Shown one piece after another: positions 13,168 to 21,345 of a DNA stretch of 23,337 bases. The position numbers and the translations under genes were made by a program. Numbering within the stretch: position 1 is the first letter of the stretch; each line of letters begins with the position of its first letter. The stretch is taken from assembly GCA_902782985.1 (NCBI GenBank), contig CACZPC010000127.1, positions 1-23,337 on the forward strand. The letters run 5' to 3'. The stretch comes from Oscillospiraceae bacterium. GTDB lineage: Bacteria; Bacillota; Clostridia; Saccharofermentanales; Saccharofermentanaceae. The notes beneath the pieces are model-generated. The model ran no database searches and had not been told where the DNA came from. It worked only from the letters and a program-made list of their open reading frames with translations.

Positions 13168-15384
13168 ATGAACAAGTTACGCGAAATGATCAAAAGGATG
13201 AGCAGGCGTTTTCTGCTAATCCCCGCTCTTATGGGTGTAATATCAGTCATGCTCGGATATTATACGGATCAAAGTGCCGTCATCCTTGTGTTTGCCCTGG
13301 TCGGAGCCGTGTCTGCTTTCATGTTAAGACACGATATACATGAGAGGAATACATTTGTTGCCGCTTTTGCCGTGTGTATGATCATATTCATGATGATAAA
13401 GGGATCTGAAGGGACGATGATCCCGGAATTCGGCAGAGAGTATACGGCTGAAGCCGAAGTGATCTCCGTGGAGAGAAGCCTTTCGGGCAGGAGTACGGTA
13501 TGTATCAGAACGGCTGAATTCGGCTTGCTGGAGTATACCGTCTTTGATGAGAACGGTGGTCTTCCGATACCGGGAAGCGTTCAAAAGATAAGATGTATCC
13601 TTTTTGCTCCCGAAAGGCCGCATAATCCCGGAGAATATGACAGGGAAGCTTATCTAAGGCGTAAAGGGATCAAGTATTCGGTGAGGATCCTGGCAACAGA
13701 AGAGATAATGCCGTCAAGTCAACTGATGAGGAATATGGCTTCTGTGGAAGCTCTGATGTTCGGCTTACGGTCAAGAGTGACCGATCTGTTCGGTGAAGAT
13801 AATGCGGCGGCAGCGGCGATCTTCCTGGGGGACACGTCTCTTATCGACAAAGATACCTCATCGATATTCAGGCGTATGGGGTGTTCTCATCTGCTGGCTG
13901 TCTCCGGCACCCACTTTTCGGGCTTTCTGGCAATCCCTGCCATGACCGGTGCTAACAAGAAAAACGGAATACGGTATAAGTTTGTCTTTGTTCTCTTTTG
14001 TCTGCTCCTGGGCCTGTTTACCGGATGGAGCCCTTCGGTCACCAGAGCTGCGATAATGAGTTCATGTGCATGCTGCATGAAAGATCCCGTATCCGGAATG
14101 AGCCTTGCATCACTAATTATGATATTGGCTGATCCTCGAAGTGTCCTGTCACCGGGTTTTCTTATGAGCTTCGGTTCCTGCATCGGGATCCTTGTCCTAT
14201 CTGACAGGATAAGGGAAAAGCTCGCGGGAGCAGGGCTTAATAAGAGTGCGGCTTCGGCTCTGTCGGCTTTGTTTTCCGCTCAGACCGGAATGCTTCCATT
14301 TAATCTGATGATCGATATGAGATACGGAGTAATAACGATCGCAGTTCAGCTCGTTGCTTCGTTGATCGCTCAGACAGCCTGTGTATTCTTTCTGCCGTCG
14401 GTATTATTATCCCTGATCCTGGGTGAACCGTTCATATATCCCGCCAAGGTGATGATACGGATACTTCAGATGTTTCTTGAGACATCGACCCGTTTCTATA
14501 CAGGTATCGGCCTATCGGGTCTTGCTTCTTTTGCTGTGCTGGCACTGGTCTTATATATCGTGATACCCAAGTCGGGACTAAGAGATCTGATGCGTCTTAT
14601 ATCTCTGGTAATATGTGCTGTCACAATCGGAATGATGATATCTGATGTTATCATGCCCGTAAGAGCTCAGATCATGTTCATCGATGTAGGTCAGGGGGAT
14701 TCCTGTCTTATATTAAGCGGAGGAAAAAGTGTACTGATAGACGGCGGGACCTACGAGGCAGGGCGCGATCACGTTGCTCCGGTTCTGGATCATTTGGGAA
14801 TCGATGTGGTCGATATAGCCGTGGCGACTCATCTTGATGAGGATCATCTCGGAGGGATCCGGTATCTTATGGAATGTGACCGCGTGTCGGAGACGTTAAC
14901 GCCCTGCCCGAAGGCGGAGATGCATGCTGTTGCTGCAGGTGACAGGATAGAATTATCCGAGGATACGGTTATCAGGATGATCTACCCGGAGGCGGATATG
15001 CCGCACGACGGTGAGAATGAAGACAGTCTTGTTTGTCTTATAGAGTCTTCCGATACCGAGATCCTCATGACGGGAGATATCGGTGCGGAGACTGAGCAGT
15101 TACTGCTCGAGCAGGGGATCATAGATGATATCGATATACTGAAGATCGCTCATCACGGCAGTTCTTATTCAACATGCGGGGCTTTCCTGGATGTGTGTAC
15201 GCCTGAATATGCAGTGATATCGGTAGGAAGGCACAACGATTACGGCCATCCTGCTCCTGATACCATTAAGCGGCTGGAGGCTAGGAATATCGAGATATAT
15301 ACGACTGCGGAATGCGGCGCCGTCACCATAGAGGTGAGAGATAAAGGCTTTAATATAAAAGTATACGAGCCAACTGACATGTAG
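13168..15384 (+). CDS. comEC: ComEC/Rec2 family DNA uptake channel
   Basis: Inner-membrane channel carrying single-stranded DNA into the cytoplasm during transformation. The 738 residues show the three family parts. First come N-terminal hydrophobic segments and an OB-like soluble domain (YTAEAEVISVERSLSGR to LRRKGIKYSVRI). The competence membrane domain follows, with GCSHLLAVSGTHFSGF and WSPSVTRAAIMSSC. Last is a C-terminal metallo-beta-lactamase domain beginning FIDVGQGD (D506), with HLDEDH (555-560) and HHGSS (662-666). The metal-binding motif is complete, so the nuclease-like domain may be active. In many Firmicutes comEC is next to holA; here three lipoprotein genes intervene. Other competence genes are not in the window, so natural transformation is only possible, not shown. 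Confidence 0.93.
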   Translation: MNKLREMIKRMSRRFLLIPALMGVISVMLGYYTDQSAVILVFALVGAVSAFMLRHDIHERNTFVAAFAVCMIIFMMIKGSEGTMIPEFGREYTAEAEVISVERSLSGRSTVCIRTAEFGLLEYTVFDENGGLPIPGSVQKIRCILFAPERPHNPGEYDREAYLRRKGIKYSVRILATEEIMPSSQLMRNMASVEALMFGLRSRVTDLFGEDNAAAAAIFLGDTSLIDKDTSSIFRRMGCSHLLAVSGTHFSGFLAIPAMTGANKKNGIRYKFVFVLFCLLLGLFTGWSPSVTRAAIMSSCACCMKDPVSGMSLASLIMILADPRSVLSPGFLMSFGSCIGILVLSDRIREKLAGAGLNKSAASALSALFSAQTGMLPFNLMIDMRYGVITIAVQLVASLIAQTACVFFLPSVLLSLILGEPFIYPAKVMIRILQMFLETSTRFYTGIGLSGLASFAVLALVLYIVIPKSGLRDLMRLISLVICAVTIGMMISDVIMPVRAQIMFIDVGQGDSCLILSGGKSVLIDGGTYEAGRDHVAPVLDHLGIDVVDIAVATHLDEDHLGGIRYLMECDRVSETLTPCPKAEMHAVAAGDRIELSEDTVIRMIYPEADMPHDGENEDSLVCLIESSDTEILMTGDIGAETEQLLLEQGIIDDIDILKIAHHGSSYSTCGAFLDVCTPEYAVISVGRHNDYGHPAPDTIKRLEARNIEIYTTAECGAVTIEVRDKGFNIKVYEPTDM

Positions 15385-15390
15385 TATAAT
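15385..15390 (+). promoter_or_regulatory. Possible -10 for the lipoprotein cluster
   Basis: A perfect TATAAT begins one base after the comEC stop codon, 31 bases before the first lipoprotein start. No acceptable -35 is found at 16-18 bp, so the promoter is tentative; read-through from comEC is the alternative. Confidence 0.35.
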
Positions 15391-15421
15391 CCATGCGATG
15401 AGGAATGAAGGAGTATGTGTT

Positions 15422-16324
15422 ATGAAGACTATCAGGAAATATATATCCCTGCTTACATTGGGTTGTATGATGTTTGATCTGGCAGCCTGTGCCCACAAGA
15501 TAGATGAAGATGAATTTAATGATTCTGTCCTTGATACGGCCGAAGAGATATGCGAAGCATTGTTGAGACTTGATTATGATTCCGTTAATGAGTTGTCATC
15601 CAAGGAGAATAAGACGCTTTCGTCGGCAATGCCTCTCGATGAGAATTTCGAGTCCGAAGATGCTATGGAGAAATATGCATTCGGTGCCGTTCAGGCTGTC
15701 GCATCCACTCTCGACTACGAGATAGACGATGATATAGACAGTGATCCCGAGAATGGGACTGCAGAGGTAGATGTTACGTTTACGTACAAGGACTATAGTG
15801 AGATCCAGGATCAGATCGATTATATCGATGACAATGAATTCAAGCGCGCTCTGGAAGATTCGGATGATGTAAAGAAAGTAGAGATCACATTGGAATTTGA
15901 GCGCGACGAAGATGATGAGATCAAGCTTACAAATTCCAAGGAGCTTAACCGGATCTTCGAATATGATGATCTTGAGGTTACTTTCCTGGAAGATCTTTTC
16001 GACCTTCTTGATGAAAGTAATTATGTAGGACCTTGCTACGACGAAGTCTCTGATACTCTTATAAATCCCACGTCTATCGATATATCCATGACAGTAGGAG
16101 AGAGGGGGCAGCATATCAACTGGCAGTATAAGTACAAAGTCTGTAAGGACTGGGAGCAGCTTTATCTGTCGGATTGGATCACCGCCGATTATCCTGAGCA
16201 GATAGATATTTCATATGCTTCTCCTGACGGAAGCGTTCTCGAACCCGGTTATTACCAGGTCATTGTCTATCAGGAACACGATGATTACATCCTGATGTTC
16301 GAGATCGAGGTCGTTAATAACTGA
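15422..16324 (+). CDS. Acidic lipoprotein, first of three paralogs (short form)
   Basis: Not matched to a named family. MKTIRKYISLLTLGCMMFDLAAC is a lipoprotein signal peptide with lipobox LAAC and lipidated Cys23. The mature 278 residues are very acidic. A helical segment (FNDSVLDTAEEICEALLRLDYDSVNELSS) is shared with the next two genes, then beta-rich parts with VDVTFTYKDYSEI and EVTFLEDLFD. A final module (SIDISMTVGERGQHINWQYKYKVCKDWEQLYLSDWI...GYYQVIVYQ) looks like a beta-sandwich. It lacks the C-terminal domain of the other two. Start ATG 15422, with AAGGAG eight bases upstream; ATG 15398 lies before that site. Located on the outer face of the membrane, probably binding an unknown ligand or protein. 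The stop is one base before the next gene. Confidence 0.85.
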   Translation: MKTIRKYISLLTLGCMMFDLAACAHKIDEDEFNDSVLDTAEEICEALLRLDYDSVNELSSKENKTLSSAMPLDENFESEDAMEKYAFGAVQAVASTLDYEIDDDIDSDPENGTAEVDVTFTYKDYSEIQDQIDYIDDNEFKRALEDSDDVKKVEITLEFERDEDDEIKLTNSKELNRIFEYDDLEVTFLEDLFDLLDESNYVGPCYDEVSDTLINPTSIDISMTVGERGQHINWQYKYKVCKDWEQLYLSDWITADYPEQIDISYASPDGSVLEPGYYQVIVYQEHDDYILMFEIEVVNN

Positions 16325-16325
16325 T

Positions 16326-17750
16326 ATGCGTGCTGTTCGAAAGGTAATAGCGCTTCTGCTTGGTGCGTCATGCACACTTACAGTCTGTTCCTGTTCGGCG
16401 ATCTTCAGGAATGGTTTTGTCGAGGCTGCCGATCAGATCGCACAGGCAGCTGTAGCCCGCGATTATGAAAGTTTGGAGTTGATTGCCGACGAGGGCGATC
16501 GAAAGCTGCAGAATATCCTCGACTTGCTTAAAGATACCGGAGATGAAGAAAACGAAGCCGGAGCGCTGATAGCATCGACTCTTTCCTATGATGTGATCGA
16601 GGAGAGCTTCAGATCGGATTCACTGGGGACCCGCGGGAGTGTGGATGTTTCCTTTTCCTATTCCGATTATTCGGAGGCTGTCTCAAACAGAACGATCTTC
16701 TGGGACATTGAGGAGTTCGGTGATGTTCTTGCTCTGTGTCAGGGTAAGGTAGTAACGACCATAACATTCTATTTCATCAAAGAGGACGGCAAGCTGCTTT
16801 GCACCAATATATCTGATATCACGGCACTTTATCCATACTCGAGTCTCGATCTGGATTTTGCAGGAAATGAAGCAGATTATGTCGGAGAATTTGAATTTAC
16901 CGGAGATAATCAGATAAGCAGAAACTTCGGGCTTTGCGACATATGTATGATCAATTGTTCTCTTGCCGTAACAGGAGACGGGCAGAGACTGCCATGGCAT
17001 TATTATTGCACTGTCGATAAGGACGGAGCGGAGGTGTTCACTTCAGGTGTGATCGATGTTCTGGCCCCGGAAGCTCTTGATATCTCTTATACGGATGTGG
17101 ATCCGGATACCGGTTTAATGGCTGACGGGACATATACGTTTTCGTTTTATACCGATGATGATGAACTTATAGCAGAATCTTCGATAAATGTAACTCATAC
17201 AATTTCGGCTGATGATGCCGTATCGCCTTCTTCGACTCTTGGCGATCAGTATATTTATTCGGATAGTGATCAGCTCATTTTGCCGGAGTGTGATCTGGTG
17301 ATCGAACAGCCTGATAATATGCATTTTTGTGCTCCGGATTCACCTGAAGTTCAACTTGCAGTTGATGAGGGAATGGGGGATTCCGTTATAACGATAATCT
17401 CAGGAGATGAAGGCGGACCTTGTGAAGGCGCACGGATAACGATAATCGATGTGGGAATAAATATAGATTGTTCGTCGGATGTGAATATCAGTTATATTGA
17501 CAGCTTCATGGATGATTTTATCGCCGAATATGAAGCTGAAGGATACACCTGTACTCAAGAGAGTTTTTATTATACGGTCGGTGATCGGGAATATTATGTC
17601 AACAGGTTCACGGCTGAGACCGACAGTGAAAGTATATGTATTACATATATGCTCTTAGGGGACGAAGATAGTACATATATTGCCAGCTGGCTCACTACTG
17701 ATTTAGCGGAAAGTGATAATATCCTGAATTCGTTATCACCGGCTGCATGA
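16326..17750 (+). CDS. Acidic lipoprotein, second paralog (long form)
   Basis: 474 residues. The signal peptide MRAVRKVIALLLGASCTLTVCSC ends in VCSC with lipidated Cys23. The first domain repeats the first paralog (FVEAADQIAQAAVARDYESLELIAD, VDVSFSYSDYSEA, LLCTNISDITALYPYSSLDLDF), followed by the same sandwich module (CSLAVTGDGQRLPWHYYCTVDKDG...DGTYTFSFYTDDDELIAE). A linker with YIYSDSDQLILPECDLVI leads to a C-terminal alpha/beta domain of about 150 residues. The YIYxDSDxxxLxxxDL stretch resembles the segment preceding YARHG domains in Clostridial lipoproteins, but no YARHG motif follows. No good ribosome-binding site is seen, so translation is probably coupled to the previous gene. Confidence 0.82.
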   Translation: MRAVRKVIALLLGASCTLTVCSCSAIFRNGFVEAADQIAQAAVARDYESLELIADEGDRKLQNILDLLKDTGDEENEAGALIASTLSYDVIEESFRSDSLGTRGSVDVSFSYSDYSEAVSNRTIFWDIEEFGDVLALCQGKVVTTITFYFIKEDGKLLCTNISDITALYPYSSLDLDFAGNEADYVGEFEFTGDNQISRNFGLCDICMINCSLAVTGDGQRLPWHYYCTVDKDGAEVFTSGVIDVLAPEALDISYTDVDPDTGLMADGTYTFSFYTDDDELIAESSINVTHTISADDAVSPSSTLGDQYIYSDSDQLILPECDLVIEQPDNMHFCAPDSPEVQLAVDEGMGDSVITIISGDEGGPCEGARITIIDVGINIDCSSDVNISYIDSFMDDFIAEYEAEGYTCTQESFYYTVGDREYYVNRFTAETDSESICITYMLLGDEDSTYIASWLTTDLAESDNILNSLSPAA

Positions 17751-17781
17751 CATCTCGGCAATACGACAAGAGGAGGATAAG

Positions 17782-19212
17782 ATGAGAAGAAATACAAGAG
17801 CAGTAGCAATATTATTATGTGCTTCTTTTGCTTTAAGTACATGTTCGTGCTCGGGGAAGTTTCAAAATTCCGTAGAAGATGCCGCAGAGGCTATCGGCAA
17901 GGCGGTTGTTGCCAGAGACTATAAAAAGCTGATGAAAGTCGCCGATAAAGAAGATGAGGATCTCGAGGGGATTCTCGGATTATCGTCTGATTCTTCGGAA
18001 GAAGCAGATCAGGCCAGAGAGATTATCGCATCAACCTTGACATATGAGGTCGATCCCGATTCCTATGACGGGGATTTCATGGGTAAAGAGGGATGTATCG
18101 ATGTAATATTCGAATATGTTGATTATGAATCGGTAACGGAAGATGTTTTCTTCCCTGATATCAATGCTTTCGAGCAGGCTATAGAAGACTGCAAGGATAC
18201 TGTTGAGGTCAGGATAACATTTGATTTCATATCCGATGGAGGCAAAACCTTATGCACCAATATAAGCGAGGTAGAGGATCTTTTTCCTTATTCGTCTGAA
18301 GAGTTTGAATTTGCTCAGGAAAGATCAAGTTATGCAGGGGATATCACGTTCTTCGGCGTGGATTCGACTAATGCTCTTAATGATACTTCCGATATTCAAT
18401 GTGAGCTTGCCATAACCGGTGACGGACAACAGCTTCAGTGGGATTATTACTGGACAGTGGAGCTTGACGGAAATGTCATCTATACATCGAATGATGTTAT
18501 CGATGCTGAAGATCCTACATCCTTGGCAGCTTACTACAGCAGCAACGACGGTGAGATACTCCCTGACGGTATCTATGTGTTTACATATTACACTCTTGAT
18601 GATGAGATGATAGCAACAGGTTCGGTTATCGTATCACATACTGTTACTCCTACGCCGACCCCCGTTCCTACAGCGGCACCTTCTGCTCCATCAGGAAGCG
18701 GAACTCTCAACGAAGGATACATATATCCCGATTCCGATAATGTTCAGCTCCCTGATACCGATCTGGTTTTCCTGCTCCCTGAAGGAATGGAATTCAGAGC
18801 AGCTGATGATCCTGAAATACAGGCCTTGACTCAGCAAGGTCTCGCCGAATATCTTCTTTTGTATTGTTCTGGTGACGCGAGTATTGGTGATAATATCATC
18901 TATTTCTGCGATTTCGACCTTACCGGAGGAGTGCGGACATCCGCGGCTCAGATTGTCTTTGATACTGTGATATCAGGCGAAGAGACCTTTCTTCAGGATA
19001 ACGGGTATGAGTATACTTTGGAGTATACCGATTATGAAGTTGCAGGTAATACGTTTACTGCTGCGAATTTTGATGTAACAATGTTGGGAACCGATGTATG
19101 CTTCTCTTATATGCTTGTAGGTGACAGTGATGCTTTTTATGTCATGGTCGTTGTAGCGGGCACTCCTGAGGAGCGAGATGCATATTTGACTTCTTATGAT
19201 GTTGTGGAATAA
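17782..19212 (+). CDS. Acidic lipoprotein, third paralog with Pro/Thr linker (long form)
   Basis: 476 residues with the same plan as the second paralog: signal peptide MRRNTRAVAILLCASFALSTCSC (lipidated Cys23), VEDAAEAIGKAVVARDYKKLMKVAD helix, beta part (CIDVIFEYVDYESV, LCTNISEVEDLFPYSSEEFEF), sandwich module (CELAITGDGQQLQWDYYWTVELDG...DGIYVFTYYTLDDEMIATG). A clear flexible linker rich in Pro and Thr (TPTPTPVPTAAP) replaces the short linker of its neighbour, then YIYPDSDNVQLPDTDL and the C-terminal domain. AGGAGG six bases before the ATG gives strong independent initiation. Extracytoplasmic location is firm; function is unknown. The three genes arose by duplication, and the two long forms are the closer pair. 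Confidence 0.85.
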   Translation: MRRNTRAVAILLCASFALSTCSCSGKFQNSVEDAAEAIGKAVVARDYKKLMKVADKEDEDLEGILGLSSDSSEEADQAREIIASTLTYEVDPDSYDGDFMGKEGCIDVIFEYVDYESVTEDVFFPDINAFEQAIEDCKDTVEVRITFDFISDGGKTLCTNISEVEDLFPYSSEEFEFAQERSSYAGDITFFGVDSTNALNDTSDIQCELAITGDGQQLQWDYYWTVELDGNVIYTSNDVIDAEDPTSLAAYYSSNDGEILPDGIYVFTYYTLDDEMIATGSVIVSHTVTPTPTPVPTAAPSAPSGSGTLNEGYIYPDSDNVQLPDTDLVFLLPEGMEFRAADDPEIQALTQQGLAEYLLLYCSGDASIGDNIIYFCDFDLTGGVRTSAAQIVFDTVISGEETFLQDNGYEYTLEYTDYEVAGNTFTAANFDVTMLGTDVCFSYMLVGDSDAFYVMVVVAGTPEERDAYLTSYDVVE

Positions 19213-19240
19213 GACGTAAAAGGCATTAACGGATTTAATG

Positions 19241-19268
19241 TATAATAATATTGTTTGCACATGCAAAC
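19241..19268 (+). promoter_or_regulatory. -10 element followed by a 16-bp palindrome at the predicted start, upstream of holA
   Basis: TATAAT (19241-19246) is followed six bases later by GTTTGCA-CA-TGCAAAC (19253-19268), perfect 7-bp arms with a 2-bp centre. The palindrome would sit from about +1 to +16, where a bound repressor blocks transcription. No convincing -35 is seen. The site differs from the Firmicute LexA box (GAAC-N4-GTTC) and from the CcpA cre site. Confidence 0.45.
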
Positions 19269-19314
19269 GATGAATTCGCAGTGATATGGATCTGCAGATT
19301 ACAGGAGTCATCCG

Positions 19315-20340
19315 ATGGCATATCGAAAGGAAAAATCATCCGAATACCTGGATTCCAAGGGCTTAAGCGACCTCATCAAGAATGATGACGGTAAAGTAAG
19401 ACTCTATCTTATATTCGGGGAAGAGGATTTCTTCATCGATAAGGAGATCGAGATCATAAAGAAGAAATATCTCGGTGAAGGTGCCGAGACCATGGATTCG
19501 GTCAAGCTTGATTTTGCCGGCAAGGAATTCGATATTGAGAAGATAAGAGAGAATCTCGAACTGCCCCCGTGGATGAGCTCCAAGAGACTTGTATTCGTCA
19601 AGAATTTTGAGTTTCCGTCAGATGCGGATGCAGTCATTAAGCTTATATCCGAGGTGCCGGACAGCAGTGTTCTCGTGTTTGTTACCGAGAAGGTGGATAA
19701 GCGTAAGAAATCCATTATGAATGCGTTCAAGAAGAACGGCGCAATAGCGGAGCTTAATTATCTGGATGATGACAAATCCTGTAAGTGGATAGCGGGAGTG
19801 CTGTCAAAAGCCGGTATTCAGATCGAAATGCAGGCAGCACTGAGTATCGTGAGCCGTTGTGATTCATCTATGCGAAAGATATCTTCTGAAGTCAATAAGA
19901 TCCTCATGTACTGCGTAGGTGAGAAGGTTACTTTTGTAGATATGGAACTCGTCGAAAGGATATGCCCGCCGGATATCGGCGGCTCGGTATTTAATATCAC
20001 CGATGCCGTAGGTCAGGGGGATGCCGCCAAGGCTCTTATGATATTAAATAACCTCATTATGATGAAGGAACCTACACAGCGTATCCGTTTTATGCTCTTA
20101 AGGCATCTGAAACAGTTGATATGCGCCAAGGATTTAGGGGATGCCGGTAAGATCGCATCTAGACTTAAGGTGCAGCCTTTCGTAGCAGGTAAATTGCTCT
20201 CTCAGAGCAGCAGATTTCAGATGAATACGCTCCTGATGCTCTTCAATGAATGTGTTAAGGAAGACTATGAGATAAAGCACGGTACACTCGATGATCGAAA
20301 GAGCCTTGAAAGCTTTATTATCCTGGCCTGCGGTAAATGA
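19315..20340 (+). CDS. holA: DNA polymerase III delta subunit (clamp-loader wrench)
   Basis: Subunit of the clamp loader that opens the beta sliding clamp. The 341 residues match the family. An N-terminal AAA-like domain without nucleotide-binding motifs opens with VRLYLIFGEEDFFIDKEIEIIKKKYL, then LELPPWMSSKRLVFVKNFEF and SSVLVFVTEKVDKRKKSIMNAFKK. Helical domain II holds WIAGVLSKAGIQIEMQAALSIVSRC, and collar domain III holds VFNITDAVGQGDAAKALMILNNL. AGGAG (19303-19307) is seven bases before the ATG. In many Firmicutes holA (yqeN) directly follows comEC; here it follows the lipoprotein cluster and precedes rpsB, not rpsT. Confidence 0.92.
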   Translation: MAYRKEKSSEYLDSKGLSDLIKNDDGKVRLYLIFGEEDFFIDKEIEIIKKKYLGEGAETMDSVKLDFAGKEFDIEKIRENLELPPWMSSKRLVFVKNFEFPSDADAVIKLISEVPDSSVLVFVTEKVDKRKKSIMNAFKKNGAIAELNYLDDDKSCKWIAGVLSKAGIQIEMQAALSIVSRCDSSMRKISSEVNKILMYCVGEKVTFVDMELVERICPPDIGGSVFNITDAVGQGDAAKALMILNNLIMMKEPTQRIRFMLLRHLKQLICAKDLGDAGKIASRLKVQPFVAGKLLSQSSRFQMNTLLMLFNECVKEDYEIKHGTLDDRKSLESFIILACGK

Positions 20341-20370
20341 AGAATATCGATTCATTGTAGAAAAAAGCAC

Positions 20371-20399
20371 TTGCTTGCAAAACTCCTTTTTGTTAATAT
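20371..20399 (+). promoter_or_regulatory. Extended -10 promoter of rpsB-tsf
   Basis: TTGCTT (20371-20376), 17-bp spacer, and TGtTAATAT (hexamer 20394-20399). The start near 20406 gives a leader of about 85 nt, long enough for control elements; it contains the palindromes ATGC/GCAT (about 20417-20427) and TGTCAAA/TTTGACA. Confidence 0.6.
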
Positions 20400-20436
20400 A
20401 TTCGGGCATAAAAAACATGCGATGCATCTTTTTGTG

Positions 20437-20451
20437 TGTCAAAATTTGACA
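20437..20451. repeat. 15-bp perfect palindrome in the rpsB leader
   Basis: TGTCAAA-A-TTTGACA has 7-bp arms around a single base. With a one-base centre it cannot form a good RNA hairpin, so a DNA-binding dimer site is more likely. TTGACA inside the right arm (20446-20451) also looks like a -35, but no -10 follows at proper spacing. Confidence 0.45.
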
Positions 20452-20490
20452 TAAGCGTCGCAGAAGTAATTAACAAGGAGGATTTTTTTT

Positions 20491-21291
20491 ATGCCAGTAA
20501 TTCTTATGAAGCAGCTCTTAGAAGCAGGTGTACACTTCGGTCACCAGACACGCAGATGGAACCCCAAGATGAAGGAGTACATCTTCACAGAGCGTAACAC
20601 AATTCACATCATCGATCTTCAGAAGACAGTTAAGAAAGTTGACGAAGCTTATGATGCAATGAAGGAACTCGCTGAGCAGGGCAACATTCTTTTCGTTGGT
20701 ACAAAGAAGCAGGCTCAGGATTCCATCAAGGAAGAGGCAGAGCGTTGCGGACAGTTCTATGTTAACAACCGTTGGCTCGGCGGTACTCTTACAAACTTCA
20801 AGACAATCAAGACAAGAGTTGCAAGACTTCTTGAGCTCCGTGAGATGGAGACAGACGGTACTTTCTCCGTTCTTCCCAAGAAGGAAGTTGCTAAGCTCAA
20901 GCTCGAGATGGAGAAGCTCGACAAGAACCTCGGCGGTCTTGTTGGCATGAACAAGCTTCCTGCAGCTCTCTTTGTTGTTGATACAAAGAAGGAGCACCTT
21001 GCAGTTGCAGAGGCAAGAAGACTCAATATCCCGATCGTTGCTATCGTTGATACAAACTGCGATCCTGATGAGGTCGATTATGTTATCCCCGGTAACGACG
21101 ACGCTATCAGAGCTGTTAAGCTCATCGCAGGCAAGATGGCTGATGCAGTCATCGAGGCTAACCAGGGCGAGTCTTTTGATGCAGGTGTAGCTGAGGAGAT
21201 GACAGCTGAGGCTGCAGAGGAGTCCGCAGCTGAGCCCGAGTCCATCGAGGAAGTCGTTGCAGCTGAGGAAGAAGCTTCCGAGGAAGCTTGA
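20491..21291 (+). CDS. rpsB: 30S ribosomal protein S2
   Basis: Component of the small subunit body, needed with S1-type functions for mRNA binding. Typical S2 sequence: [82 protein letters not shown], and the domain with [27 protein letters not shown]. The 266 residues include an extra acidic Ala/Glu tail after about residue 225, common in Clostridia. AAGGAGG nine bases before the ATG is a near-perfect ribosome-binding site. Codon use changes sharply from holA: threonine is only ACA or ACT and valine is mostly GTT, as expected of a highly expressed gene. Operon with tsf, 54 bp apart. Confidence 0.98.
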   Translation: MPVILMKQLLEAGVHFGHQTRRWNPKMKEYIFTERNTIHIIDLQKTVKKVDEAYDAMKELAEQGNILFVGTKKQAQDSIKEEAERCGQFYVNNRWLGGTLTNFKTIKTRVARLLELREMETDGTFSVLPKKEVAKLKLEMEKLDKNLGGLVGMNKLPAALFVVDTKKEHLAVAEARRLNIPIVAIVDTNCDPDEVDYVIPGNDDAIRAVKLIAGKMADAVIEANQGESFDAGVAEEMTAEAAEESAAEPESIEEVVAAEEEASEEA

Positions 21292-21345
21292 TCTATCTGA
21301 TCTGTTTAGATAAAAACTGATATTACGAATACGGAGGAATAATAT

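Noticed and set aside
19253-19268. LexA (SOS) box upstream of holA
   Set aside because: The Firmicute LexA site is GAAC-N4-GTTC; here the arms are GTTTGCA and TGCAAAC, the reverse arrangement, so it does not match.
20446-20474. Second rpsB promoter starting at TTGACA inside the palindrome
   Set aside because: No acceptable -10 lies 16-18 bp downstream, and the Shine-Dalgarno would fall at the start site.
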